This document shows positions 33,254 to 42,412 of a DNA stretch of 64,000 nucleotides, piece by piece (positions within the stretch are counted from its first letter, which is position 1; each line of letters starts with the position of its first letter). The notes under the pieces were generated by a model. That model saw nothing but the letters and a program-made list of their open reading frames with translations, searched no databases and was not told the origin of the DNA. Position numbers and translations under genes: made by a program. The DNA is from JBLZUR01 sp048565625 (lineage in GTDB: Bacteria > Pseudomonadota > Alphaproteobacteria > Sphingomonadales > Sphingomonadaceae), in contig NZ_JBLZUR010000002.1 of assembly GCF_048565625.1 (NCBI RefSeq), positions 2,914,001-2,978,000 of the forward strand. Direction: 5' to 3'.

Positions 33254-33273
33254 GCGGTCAAAGCTTCTTCAGA

Positions 33274-33302
33274 GGCCGCGCGTTCCTCGCGCGGCCTTTT
33301 TT
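33274..33302 (+). terminator. Rho-independent terminator
   Basis: A perfect 9-bp stem GGCCGCGCG (33274-33282) and CGCGCGGCC (33288-33296) with a TTCCT loop is followed by six T at 33297-33302. It ends the small membrane-protein transcript, just before the convergent SIMPL gene. Confidence 0.92.
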
Positions 33303-33306
33303 CAGT

Positions 33307-34026
33307 CTACTCGAGCTCGAAGACGACGTTCAGCGTGACGTCGAGCTTCTGTTCACCGGGCGCAATCTCGCTCACCGCGTCGCTCTTCGGGGCCCGCGCC
33401 ATGGCCATCACCGGAACAGGCCTGGGAGGCTCATAACCCCCAGCCTCGTTGATGGCGACGATCCGCTTGATGCGGAGGCCTGCCGCGCGCGCATAGAGTT
33501 CTCCCCGCTGGCGGGCGGTGGCGAGTGTCTGGGTCCGCGCCTCGTCTAGCGCCGCATCCGGCGTGTCCACCGACAGCGCCGGCCCATCGATCTGGTTGGC
33601 GCCCGCCGCCACCAGCGCATCAAGGACCCCTCCGGCCTTCGCCACATCGCGGAACCGCACCGTTACCTGATTGCTGGCCTGATAGCCTGTGATCCTTGGC
33701 GGCTGATTGTCATTGTATTCGTAGCGTGGCGACAGCGCGATCGTGCTGGTCTGAACGTCTCGCGGTTCGATCCCCGCGGATTTCAGTTGAGCCAGCGTTG
33801 CCTGCATGCGCCGCGCATTGTCGGCCATCGCGGCCGCGGCACTGGCAGCCTGGCTGACCACGCCGGCGTTGATCGTCGCCACGTTCGGCACCCGTGTGAC
33901 GCTGCCGGTGGCGGACACTTCCAGACGTGTTCCGCTCAAGTACGGTGGCGCGGCCGGCGCGACCTGCGCCGCGGCGGGCGCCGCAGCCAGCAACATGGTC
34001 CCGAACATTGCGAGTGCTTTCGTCAT
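33307..34026 (-). CDS. SIMPL domain (DUF541) periplasmic protein
   Basis: A 239-residue protein from ATG 34026, preceded by AGGAGAGAGG. A signal peptide (MTKALAMFGTMLLAAAPAAAQ) is followed by a SIMPL/DUF541 domain: LEVSATGSVTRVPNVATINAGV, the long helix with MADNARRMQATLAQLKSAGI, then IEPRDVQTSTIALSPRYEY, and the repeat-like ARTQTLATARQRGELYARAAGL. The family (BP26/OMP28 relatives) forms channel-like oligomers in the periplasm and often accompanies envelope transport genes. It diverges from the RND operon across about 200 bp. Confidence 0.9.
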   Translation of the reverse strand: MTKALAMFGTMLLAAAPAAAQVAPAAPPYLSGTRLEVSATGSVTRVPNVATINAGVVSQAASAAAAMADNARRMQATLAQLKSAGIEPRDVQTSTIALSPRYEYNDNQPPRITGYQASNQVTVRFRDVAKAGGVLDALVAAGANQIDGPALSVDTPDAALDEARTQTLATARQRGELYARAAGLRIKRIVAINEAGGYEPPRPVPVMAMARAPKSDAVSEIAPGEQKLDVTLNVVFELE

Positions 34027-34228
34027 GTCTGCCTCTCTCCTCCGATACTCGCCTGTGCGAGCGAGTGGCTGCACCTGTGGTGAACGAGCGATTCGACAAG
34101 CTGTTCGCCGACCAGGAGAAATGGGTGTAAGGGGCCGCACCGGTCCGATCCGGGCGCGCTTGAGCCGGTGGTTTATTTGTGTAATACAGCCGCCCCGGCG
34201 GAGGGGCCGCCGAGGGGATCTTAAGGGC

Positions 34229-35386
34229 ATGAACGTGCAGCAGGGTTTTCACGAAGCGGCCGTCGCGCTGCCGGACCGCCGCTGGACCCGCCGCCGGATC
34301 ATCTGGACGGTCGCGATCGCCATAGCCGTGATCGTGGCCGTTGCTCTGTGGTTCGGCAGCAGCGGCAAGGCCCCGCCACCCGCCCCTGCCGACCTGCCGC
34401 GCGTGACCGTGATCGTGCCCGGACGGACGGACGTGGTCGGCACGATCACCGCCACGGGCAATCTGGGCGCCAAGCGGGAGATGCCGGTGGGCATTGCCGG
34501 GGAGGGTGGCATGGTCACCCGCGTCTTGGTGGAGCCGGGCGATTGGGTCGCGGCGGGACAGGTCCTGGCGACCGTGGAACGCTCGGTGCAGCGCGAGGAA
34601 GCCGCGGCGCAGGGTGCCTCCATCGATGTCGCGCGTGCCGAAGCTGCCCTTGCACAGGCGGAACTCGACCGCGCCAAGGCTCTTGTCGCGCGCGGTTTCA
34701 TCTCCAAGGCCGACATCGATCGGCGGACCGCCACGCGCGATCAGGCAGTGGCCCGCGTGAAGGTTGCTCAGGCAACCTTGGGGCAGACGCGTGCTCGCAT
34801 CGGTCGTCTTGATGTCCGCGCGCCTGCCGCTGGTCTTGTCCTCGCCCGTGCCGTCGAGCCAGGGCAGATCGTCGGTCCGGCCAACGGCGCCCTTTTTCGC
34901 CTCGCCAAGGGCGGCCAGATGGAGCTTCTCGCCCGCATGTCGGAGCAGGACCTCGCCCGCTTGAGCGTCGGGCGCCCGGCTGAGGTGACGCCGGTCGGCA
35001 CCAGCCAGCGCTTTGCTGGCCGGATTTGGCAGATGCCGCCGATCATTGATCCGCAGAGCCGGCAAGGCTTGGTGCGCATCGAGCTGCCGTACAACTCCGC
35101 CATTCGCCCCGGCGGTTTTGCCAGCGCCGCAATCCACAGCGGGACGGTGCAGGCGCCGCTTCTCCCCGAGTCAGCCATCCAGAACGACGAGAAAGGTGCC
35201 TTCGTCCTGATCGTCGGCCCGAATGGCGTCGTCCAGCGCCGTGATGTGAAGACGGGCGACACCTCCGCTGAAGGAATTGCCGTCCTCTCCGGCCTGAGCG
35301 GCACCGAGAAAGTGGTGCTCAGCGCCGGCGGCTTTCTCAACCCGGGCGAGAAGGTCATTCCCGAACGGGCGAAGGCCCGCGGCTGA
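34229..35386 (+). CDS. RND efflux periplasmic adaptor (membrane fusion protein)
   Basis: The product has 385 residues from ATG 34229 (MNVQQGFHEAAVALPDRRW). A single N-terminal membrane helix (RIIWTVAIAIAVIVAVALWFG) is followed by the barrel-sandwich half (ITATGNLGAKREMPVGI ... GEGGMVTRVLVEPGDWVAAGQVLATV), a helical hairpin with AEAALAQAELDRAKALVARGF, and the second lipoyl half (LDVRAPAAGLVLARAVEPGQIV). The adaptor links the RND pump to an outer membrane channel. The gene sits 16 bp before the pump. No outer membrane factor gene is nearby. Confidence 0.93.
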   Translation: MNVQQGFHEAAVALPDRRWTRRRIIWTVAIAIAVIVAVALWFGSSGKAPPPAPADLPRVTVIVPGRTDVVGTITATGNLGAKREMPVGIAGEGGMVTRVLVEPGDWVAAGQVLATVERSVQREEAAAQGASIDVARAEAALAQAELDRAKALVARGFISKADIDRRTATRDQAVARVKVAQATLGQTRARIGRLDVRAPAAGLVLARAVEPGQIVGPANGALFRLAKGGQMELLARMSEQDLARLSVGRPAEVTPVGTSQRFAGRIWQMPPIIDPQSRQGLVRIELPYNSAIRPGGFASAAIHSGTVQAPLLPESAIQNDEKGAFVLIVGPNGVVQRRDVKTGDTSAEGIAVLSGLSGTEKVVLSAGGFLNPGEKVIPERAKARG

Positions 35387-35402
35387 TCGAGAGACAGCAC
35401 CG

Positions 35403-38400
35403 ATGCGCAACATCTCCGCCTGGGCCATCCGCAACCCGCTGACCCCGATCGTCCTGTTCGCCGCACTGACGCTGGCCGGCATCGTCAGCTTCCTACGGAT
35501 GGACATCAATCAGATGCCGGACATCAGCTTTCCGGCGGCGACGGTCGATATCACCCAGCCGGGTGCGGCGCCCACCGAGATGGAGACGCAGATCACCCGC
35601 CGGGTAGAGGCGTCGGTCGCGTCGATCGGCAACGTCAAGTCGATCACCTCTATGGTGAGCGAAGGCCTGTCGCATACCATCGTCGAGTTCCAGCTCGGCA
35701 CGCCGGTCGACCGCGCGACCAACGATGTCCGTGACGCCGTCGCCAAGATCCGGTCCGAACTGCCCGACGGTATCATGGAGCCGGTCGTCCAGCGCGTCGA
35801 CGCCGATGGCGGGCCGATCGCCTATTACTCGGTCGAAGGCGTCGACATGACGCTCGAGGAGCTGAGCTGGTTCACCGACAACACCGTGATCAAACGGCTG
35901 CTGTCGATCGAGGGCATGGCAGGCGTCTTCCGGGGCGGCGGCGTCACCCGCGAGATCCGCATCGTGCTCGATCCCGCGAAGATGCAGGCGCAGGGGGTGA
36001 CCGCCAGCCAAGTCAACCAGGTCGTTCGCGCCATGAACGTCAACGCGGCCGGTGGTCGCGCGGAGGTGGCAGGCGCCGAGCAGTCGGTGCGCGTGCTCGG
36101 CAACGCCAAGAACGCCTATGAGCTCGGCCAAACCCAGATCTCGGTCGGCATGGGTCGTACCGTGCGCCTGGCGGACATCGCGACGGTCCGCGACAGCTGG
36201 GGAGAGCAGCGCAACCTGTCGAAGATGGATGGCCGCCAGGTTCTGTCCTTCGGTCTTCAGAAGGCCAAGGGTGCGTCGGACGTGACGGTCTTCGAGGAGA
36301 CGCAAAAGGTCTTGGAGGAGCTCCGCAAGGAGAACCCGAAGATCCACTTCACGCAGCTGTTCACCAGCGTCGAATACACCAAGCAGCAGTACCATTCCGC
36401 CATCGACGCGATGATCGAGGGTTCGGTGCTCGCCGTTCTCGTCGTCTTCCTGTTCCTGCGCGACTGGCGCGCGACGATCATCTCCGCGCTGGCCATTCCA
36501 TTGTCGGCGATTCCGGCCTTCTGGTTCATGGACCTGATGGGCTTCACGCTGAACACCATCAGCCTGCTGGCACTGAGCCTTGTCGCGGGCATCCTGGTCG
36601 ACGATGCGATCGTCGAGATCGAGAACATCGTCCGCCACATGCGCATGGGTAAGTCCGCCTATCAGGCCTCGATCGACGCCGCGGACGAGATCGGGCTCGC
36701 CGTCGTCGCCACCACCATGGCGATCGTTGCCGTGTTCCTGCCAGTCTCGTTCATGCCGGGCATCCCGGGGCAGTTCTTCGTCCAGTTCGGCCTGACTGTT
36801 GCCGTGGCGGTCCTGATGAGCCTGGCGGTCGCACGTCTTATCACGCCGATGATCGCTGCCTACTTCCTCAAGGCTCATGGCGTGGCTGAGCATGGCGGCG
36901 GGCCGGTGATGGACCGCTACATGAGCCTGCTGCAATGGTCGCTTCGCAACCGCTGGAAGACCATTGGCGTCGGCGTGCTCGCCTTTGTCGCAACCATCTT
37001 CCTGTTCGCCAGCATGCCGCAGCAGTTCCAGCCGACTACCGACGTGGACAACAGCCAGGTCCGCATCGAACTGGTGCCCGGCGCACGCGTTCGCGAGGAT
37101 ACGCAGCGGATCGCCGATCAGGCGGCTGCCATCCTGCGGACGGCACCCGAGGTGGAGGCTGTGTTCGCGGACATTGGCGCGGACGGAGACACGCGCTTTG
37201 CAAATCTCTTCGTCACGCTGAAGCCCGCCAAGGAACGGGATCGCACCAGTGTCGAATTCGAGCGCGCCTATGCGCCGAAGCTGCGGCAGATCGCCGACGC
37301 GCGCGTGAACTTCCAGTCGCAGGCGGGTGGCTTTGGCCGCGACCTAACGATCATGCTGGCGGGCGACGATCCCGACAAGCTGAAAGCTACGGCCGAGAGC
37401 CTGATTCGCGACATGGCCAAGAGCCCGCTGATCCGTGATCCACGGATCGACGGCGATATGCAAAGGCCGGAACTGATCATCAAACCTCGTCTCGACCTTG
37501 CCGCCGACCTCGGTGTCTCGACCGCCGCGTTGTCGGAGACGATCCGCATCGCGACGCTCGGCGATATCGAACAGAACATGGCCAAGTTCTCGCTGTCGGA
37601 CCGTCAGATCCCGATCCGGGTATCACTTAGCGAGGAGTCGCGGCGCGACCTGGACACCATCCGCAACCTGCCGGTGCAGACACTGTCAGGCGGCAGCGTC
37701 CCGCTACGCGTAGTGGCCGACATCAGCTTCGGCGCAGGCCCATCGAAGATCCGCCGCTACAACCAGGTTCGCCGCCTTGTCGTTGGCGCCGACTTGGCAG
37801 CCGGTGCGGTCAGCGGCGATGCGTACAAGGCCATCTACGCCACTCCGACCATGAAGAACCTGCCGAGCGGCGTGCGCGAAGTGAAGTTCGGGGAACAGGA
37901 GTTCCAGGGCGATCTGATCTCCGGCTTCATCATCGCCGTGGTGGCAGGCATCCTGCTGGTCTTCGCGGTGCTGGTGCTGCTGTACAAGCGCGTTCTGCCA
38001 CCTTTCGTGAACATGGCCTCGCTGTTGCTGGCCCCGCTCGGTGGGATCCTTGCGCTCAAGATCGCCGGCATGCCGATCTCGATGCCGGTCTATATCGGCC
38101 TGCTCATGCTCTTCGGCATCGTCGCCAAGAACTCGATCCTGTTGGTCGATTTCGCGATCGAGGAGATGCGGCACGGGCGTGAACGATCGGAGGCGATCCT
38201 GGAGGCGGCGCATAAGCGCGCGCAGCCGATCGTGATGACCTCCGTCGCGATGATCGCCGGCATGGTCCCGGTCGTGATCGGACTGTCCGGTGACTCGAGT
38301 TGGCGCGCGCCGATGGCTGTCTGCGTCATCGGCGGCATCGCGCTCTCCACCCTTCTGACCCTTGTCATCGTGCCCGCAGGCTTCACCATGGCGGACGACC

Positions 38401-38495
38401 TGGAAAAGTGGATCGGACCGAAGCTCGGCCGTCTGCTCGGCCATCAAGGCGGCGAAGGAACGGCGGGACGCACGGAGCCGTTACCCGCGGAATGA
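35403..38495 (+). CDS. RND-family efflux pump (AcrB/HAE1-type permease)
   Basis: A 1030-residue inner-membrane transporter with the two-fold RND plan: helix 1 (PLTPIVLFAALTLAGIVSFL), a large periplasmic loop, then helices 2-6, and the same again. The proton-relay Asp pair is in LVAGILVDDAIVEIENIVRHM (helix 4). The second half carries GIVAKNSILLVDFAIEEMRHG and MIAGMVPVVIGLSGDSSWRAPMAVCVIGG. The porter domain has TLKPAKERDRTSVEFERAYAP and DGDMQRPELIIKP. It resembles HAE1/MdtB-like pumps. The stop overlaps the following DUF445 start (ATGA). Confidence 0.95.
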   Translation: MRNISAWAIRNPLTPIVLFAALTLAGIVSFLRMDINQMPDISFPAATVDITQPGAAPTEMETQITRRVEASVASIGNVKSITSMVSEGLSHTIVEFQLGTPVDRATNDVRDAVAKIRSELPDGIMEPVVQRVDADGGPIAYYSVEGVDMTLEELSWFTDNTVIKRLLSIEGMAGVFRGGGVTREIRIVLDPAKMQAQGVTASQVNQVVRAMNVNAAGGRAEVAGAEQSVRVLGNAKNAYELGQTQISVGMGRTVRLADIATVRDSWGEQRNLSKMDGRQVLSFGLQKAKGASDVTVFEETQKVLEELRKENPKIHFTQLFTSVEYTKQQYHSAIDAMIEGSVLAVLVVFLFLRDWRATIISALAIPLSAIPAFWFMDLMGFTLNTISLLALSLVAGILVDDAIVEIENIVRHMRMGKSAYQASIDAADEIGLAVVATTMAIVAVFLPVSFMPGIPGQFFVQFGLTVAVAVLMSLAVARLITPMIAAYFLKAHGVAEHGGGPVMDRYMSLLQWSLRNRWKTIGVGVLAFVATIFLFASMPQQFQPTTDVDNSQVRIELVPGARVREDTQRIADQAAAILRTAPEVEAVFADIGADGDTRFANLFVTLKPAKERDRTSVEFERAYAPKLRQIADARVNFQSQAGGFGRDLTIMLAGDDPDKLKATAESLIRDMAKSPLIRDPRIDGDMQRPELIIKPRLDLAADLGVSTAALSETIRIATLGDIEQNMAKFSLSDRQIPIRVSLSEESRRDLDTIRNLPVQTLSGGSVPLRVVADISFGAGPSKIRRYNQVRRLVVGADLAAGAVSGDAYKAIYATPTMKNLPSGVREVKFGEQEFQGDLISGFIIAVVAGILLVFAVLVLLYKRVLPPFVNMASLLLAPLGGILALKIAGMPISMPVYIGLLMLFGIVAKNSILLVDFAIEEMRHGRERSEAILEAAHKRAQPIVMTSVAMIAGMVPVVIGLSGDSSWRAPMAVCVIGGIALSTLLTLVIVPAGFTMADDLEKWIGPKLGRLLGHQGGEGTAGRTEPLPAE

Positions 38496-39751
38496 TCTTC
38501 CGCGCCGCGCAGTCTGCCTCTCCTCTCGACCCGTCACGGCCGATGCGGCTGCTCGCCGCCGGCTTGTTGGTCGCGATGGCGGTTCTGTTCCTGGCCTCGC
38601 GCCGACTGGAACCGCTGCACCCCGGTTGGGGCTTCGTGCGGGCCTTCGCAGAAGCGGCCATGGTGGGCGGACTGGCGGACTGGTTCGCGGTGACGGCACT
38701 CTTCCGGCACCCGCTCGGTCTACCGATCCCGCACACCGCGATCATCCCTCGCAACAAGGACCGGATCGGCGACAGCCTCGCCACCTTCCTGCGGGGCAAC
38801 TTCCTGATCCCCTCTGTCATCGCGCGGCGTCTGGCGGTGCTGGACACGGCCGATCTGATCGGGCGCTTCCTCGCGGCACCGACGGGGACGGCGACGGACG
38901 GTCGAATAGCCGCCGGCGCGGCTCGGCTGGCGGCGGACGTCCTCGCTGCCCTCGATCAGGACAGGCTCGGAGGCATGGCCAAAACCGCGATCGTCACGCG
39001 CCTCCGCGCGTTAGAGGTAGCGCCGCTTGTCGGCCAGGCTTTGCACGCCGCGATCGCCGACCGGAGGCATGTGCCCGTCCTCGACGAGGTGATCCTCTGG
39101 GCCTGGCGCCTGCTCGACAACAACGAGCATATCGTGCGGGCAACGATCCATGAACGATCGGGCTCGATCATGCGCTGGACGGGGCTCAACGAGACGCTTG
39201 CGACCAAGATCCTGAACGGTTTGCGCAAGCTCCTCGTGGAAATGGTGGATAATCCCGAGCATCCCCTCCGCAATCGCATCGAAGAGGGTCTTGAGACCCT
39301 CGCTTCCGATCTTCAGCACGACCCGGAGATGCGCGCTCGGGTGGAGGGGCTGAAGATGGAGATCATCGACAACCCGGCGGTCGGTGCATGGATCGACGGT
39401 CTTTGGGAACGTGCGCGGGCCGGTCTCCTGAAGGCCGTGCAAAATCCCGACGCGGCCTTGCGCGGCCGCCTGGGTGAGACCCTCGCGCAATTGGGTGAGG
39501 CGATCCGCCGGGAACCTAGGCTGAAGCGGGCGATCAACCAGCTCTCCCGCCGAGCAGTGGCAGGTGCGGCGGCCCGCTATGGCGATGCGATCGTCAGGTT
39601 GGTTTCGGATACGGTTCGGGGCTGGGACCCGGCGACGGTAACTGCGCGGCTGGAAGCGGCGGTCGGGCGAGACCTGCAATACATCCGTATCAATGGGACC
39701 TTGGTCGGCGGTCTCGTGGGTCTGGGGATCCACGCCGTGGATCTGCTCTAA
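38492..39751 (+). CDS. DUF445-family membrane protein
   Basis: A 419-residue protein that starts at the ATG overlapping the RND stop. The N-terminus has a membrane helix (LLAAGLLVAMAVLFLASRR) and the DUF445 block GGLADWFAVTALFRHPLGLPIPHTAIIPRNKDRIGDSLATFLRGNFL. Long amphipathic coiled regions follow, and the end (INGTLVGGLVGLGIHAVDLL) is a second hydrophobic segment. DUF445 (YjiN-like) proteins have unknown function. Coupling to the RND pump suggests one operon, although functional linkage is inference. The stop shares CTAA (39748-39751) with the convergent glycosyltransferase gene. Confidence 0.9.
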   Translation: MIFRAAQSASPLDPSRPMRLLAAGLLVAMAVLFLASRRLEPLHPGWGFVRAFAEAAMVGGLADWFAVTALFRHPLGLPIPHTAIIPRNKDRIGDSLATFLRGNFLIPSVIARRLAVLDTADLIGRFLAAPTGTATDGRIAAGAARLAADVLAALDQDRLGGMAKTAIVTRLRALEVAPLVGQALHAAIADRRHVPVLDEVILWAWRLLDNNEHIVRATIHERSGSIMRWTGLNETLATKILNGLRKLLVEMVDNPEHPLRNRIEEGLETLASDLQHDPEMRARVEGLKMEIIDNPAVGAWIDGLWERARAGLLKAVQNPDAALRGRLGETLAQLGEAIRREPRLKRAINQLSRRAVAGAAARYGDAIVRLVSDTVRGWDPATVTARLEAAVGRDLQYIRINGTLVGGLVGLGIHAVDLL

Positions 39752-41997
39752 GGTCGGATGGTCCGAAGAATCGTCTGCGCACGTGCGAGGAAGCTATGCT
39801 CCGCGGCGATGCTGCGGGCTAGATCAAGCCGCTCTGCCCGCCTTGCCGAGCTTTCGGCGTAAAGGCGGGCCACGATCGGGGCGAGCGCTTCTCCCGGACT
39901 GACCCTCTCGACAAGATCGCCGAACAGCCTGTCGACGCCTTCGACCGGATCGGAGATGATCGGGCTGGCGCAAGCGGCGGCATCGAAAAGGCGGTTCGAC
40001 AGGATGCCGGCCTCGGCCATGTCGGCCCAATGATCATTGAACACGATGCCGGAACGGTAGAGTGCGGGAAGATCAGCGTTCGCCACGCTATGCCCGCGCA
40101 GGAACTGCCGCGCCTCGAACCTCTCCCAGCCTCGGCCATATATCTCCAGCGGCAGGGCTTCCTTGACCGCGGCGGCGGCGACCGGGCGGAGCACCTGACG
40201 CGAGTTGGCCACGAAGATCAGGCGTGGCTCCGTCGGCGCCTCGCCTGGATTGAAGCGAGCCGGATCAGTACACTGGAGGAGCAGCGTGGCGTCGATACCA
40301 TCCGCCGCGAACCGTTGGACCAGCCTTGGCGACGCCGCAAAGACGTGGTCGTATCCGCCGAGCGCCTCGGCCGTAGCGTCATCGGGATGACTGATGACCC
40401 AGGCGACGTTCCGCTCGTGCGGGCGGGGCACATAGCGCCCTCGGCCGCATAGCGCGATCACGACATCGACACGCTCGGAGCGGCTGTACCACTCGGCGCT
40501 GTGGTCGATCCGCGCCTGGTGGCCGTGCTGCTCGAACGCCGCAGCCAACGCCGCCGCGAAATGGTGATCGCCCGAATTGGCGAGCGGCCCGCGGCGATAG
40601 GCGACCTTGATCGCGATCCGGAGCGGCCCCAGAGGAAGCGGCGACGGCGGCCCGGCGCGGCGAAAGGCGGGATTACCTGCGCTGCGGCTTTGCACCGTGG
40701 TGGCGGAGAGAGCCGGCGGACCTAGGATGCTCTCTCCGCTCATAAAGGTCGCGAAGTCCTGCCGACGAAGAAGGAGGCAGTCGTATGGGGCTCCCGCGCG
40801 CGGTATGCCATCGGCTTCCACAAGCTTGGGCACCGAGTGCATGGCGTGCCGCAGCCCGTCGCTAAGCGCGACAAACCAGTCGTCGGCGACAACCGTTCCG
40901 CTACCAACGATCGCGAGCAAATCCGCTTGGGCTTCGGTTACACCCGCCGACAAGGCGACGGCAAAAGCGAGGCCACTTTCAACATCCACGACCCGGATAG
41001 CATCGAAGATGCGCTGCCACTCGCGCAGGCGCGGCAGATCTCGCTTCGGGACATCCTGAGCGACGAGGATGACCTCGATAGCCGCGCCGGATCGACGGGT
41101 GAGAAGCGCCTCGATCGCATCTTCCGCATCGGCGAGGGGACCGGAAAGCACCATAACGATGCTGACATCCGGCATCACGCTGTGGGGCTGCCGGGGGAGC
41201 GGCTTCAGCCACGCGTCGGGATCGTCGGGCAGCAGATCGGGAGGGCTGACGGCCAAACCGAGGCGCTGCGCAATCGCCGCAGCACGGTTGGGGAACGCCG
41301 CGCGGGTCCTGAGGTCATTGAGGAGAGCAGGGCCCGATCCGGGGGCCGCTCGCTCCGGATCGATCAGGGGATGGAAGGTCAGGGCTTCGCCTGATGAGCG
41401 CCGTGCATAGTCCAGCAGCGGAGAGCCCTTCCGCGCACCGCGATCCTGGGAGAAGCGCCGATACCAGTTCGGCATGAACCAAGGATGGGGTTGAGGCACG
41501 ACTTCGTCGGTCGCCATCTCGACACGCAAGGCCTCATGCAGGCTCTGCGGGAGCACCGCGAAGGGATCAAAACGCCCGTCGCCTTCACCGTTGCCTTCAG
41601 GTTCGACGGCAATCCGGAGTGGCGCGACGACGGCCGGCCCCGGCAGATCGATCGAGACGCGGCCGCGAAGCGGGCGACCGGGCGCGGAGAGAGACGCGCG
41701 TCGCCCTTTTAGAGGGAAGTCGTGCTCGGCCACGAACTCGCCGCTCAGATCGAATAGCTGAATCCGGTAGGTCGATCCGGGCGGCAGCGCGCTGGCCCCG
41801 ATGCTGGATCGAAGAGAGACATCTTCATCGCCGTACAGGAAGAACGAGAAGCTGCCGGGCGGCTGGACGAGTTGAACCGTTCCGTCGGTCCGCCAGCCCT
41901 CCCCCGATCGCACGAGCTTGCCGCCGATCGCCGTCAGCGGCACCGCGTGGCGTGTGCCCCGCAGCCGCAGGTCCAGCAGAAATGCCTCTTCGCTCAT
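39748..41997 (-). CDS. Large glycosyltransferase with a CgeB-like C-terminal domain
   Basis: The product has about 749 residues from ATG 41997 (MSEEAFLLDLRLRG); an ATG one codon earlier is equivalent. The first 270 residues are beta-rich with no clear family. The middle (about 280-430) looks like a GT2-type Rossmann domain: VSIVMVLSGPLADAEDAIEALL. The C-terminal third is a GT-B, CgeB/GT4-like domain: LRIAIKVAYRRGPLANSGDHH, ISHPDDATAEALGGYDHVFAA, LPLEIYGRGWERFEA, and VFNDHWADMAEAGILSNRLFDAAACASPIISD. The layout suggests a polysaccharide or glycolipid assembly enzyme. No partner genes flank it. Confidence 0.83.
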   Translation of the reverse strand: MSEEAFLLDLRLRGTRHAVPLTAIGGKLVRSGEGWRTDGTVQLVQPPGSFSFFLYGDEDVSLRSSIGASALPPGSTYRIQLFDLSGEFVAEHDFPLKGRRASLSAPGRPLRGRVSIDLPGPAVVAPLRIAVEPEGNGEGDGRFDPFAVLPQSLHEALRVEMATDEVVPQPHPWFMPNWYRRFSQDRGARKGSPLLDYARRSSGEALTFHPLIDPERAAPGSGPALLNDLRTRAAFPNRAAAIAQRLGLAVSPPDLLPDDPDAWLKPLPRQPHSVMPDVSIVMVLSGPLADAEDAIEALLTRRSGAAIEVILVAQDVPKRDLPRLREWQRIFDAIRVVDVESGLAFAVALSAGVTEAQADLLAIVGSGTVVADDWFVALSDGLRHAMHSVPKLVEADGIPRAGAPYDCLLLRRQDFATFMSGESILGPPALSATTVQSRSAGNPAFRRAGPPSPLPLGPLRIAIKVAYRRGPLANSGDHHFAAALAAAFEQHGHQARIDHSAEWYSRSERVDVVIALCGRGRYVPRPHERNVAWVISHPDDATAEALGGYDHVFAASPRLVQRFAADGIDATLLLQCTDPARFNPGEAPTEPRLIFVANSRQVLRPVAAAAVKEALPLEIYGRGWERFEARQFLRGHSVANADLPALYRSGIVFNDHWADMAEAGILSNRLFDAAACASPIISDPVEGVDRLFGDLVERVSPGEALAPIVARLYAESSARRAERLDLARSIAAEHSFLARAQTILRTIRP

Positions 41998-42047
41998 CAA
42001 CGCTCCTCGCGCGACGGCTTAGAGGCTGCAGCCGGGCTCGGAAAGGA

Positions 42048-42314
42048 TCAGGCGATCCGCTGGGCCACGCCGTAAAGCATGCCGAACCACAGGAGCGCGG
42101 ATATCCAGAGCACCAGGCCGATGCGTGCGAACGGCGACCAGCGAACTCGCTCGGCGTCGCCCGCTGCTCCAAGGTCCGATGCGACCCTCTCCTGCAGCGC
42201 GCGAGCCGGCGATTCGATCGACATATGGCTGGCGTCGACCAGCGCGATCTCCGGGTGGCACTGCTCAGTTACGTCGCCATGCGGACGCTTCAAGGATGCG
42301 GCTGTACGGGGCAT
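42048..42314 (-). CDS. Small single-helix membrane protein
   Basis: An 88-residue protein. The start at ATG 42314 is supported by AAGGAG seven bases upstream; a longer start at 42359 lacks such a site. The first 60 residues are charged and hydrophilic. The C-terminus has FARIGLVLWISALLWFGMLYGVAQRIA, one membrane helix. No family is recognised. It is cotranscribed at most with the large glycosyltransferase downstream (about 50 bp). A role in the envelope is possible but unsupported. Confidence 0.6.
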   Translation of the reverse strand: MPRTAASLKRPHGDVTEQCHPEIALVDASHMSIESPARALQERVASDLGAAGDAERVRWSPFARIGLVLWISALLWFGMLYGVAQRIA

Positions 42315-42412
42315 GGCTATCTCCTTAGCGGCGACCATGTGCCGGAGACGGTTACCCAAGGGTAAAGCGGGGGTGTACTTGAAGCGCCGGAACTGTCCCG
42401 AAACGACGCGTT

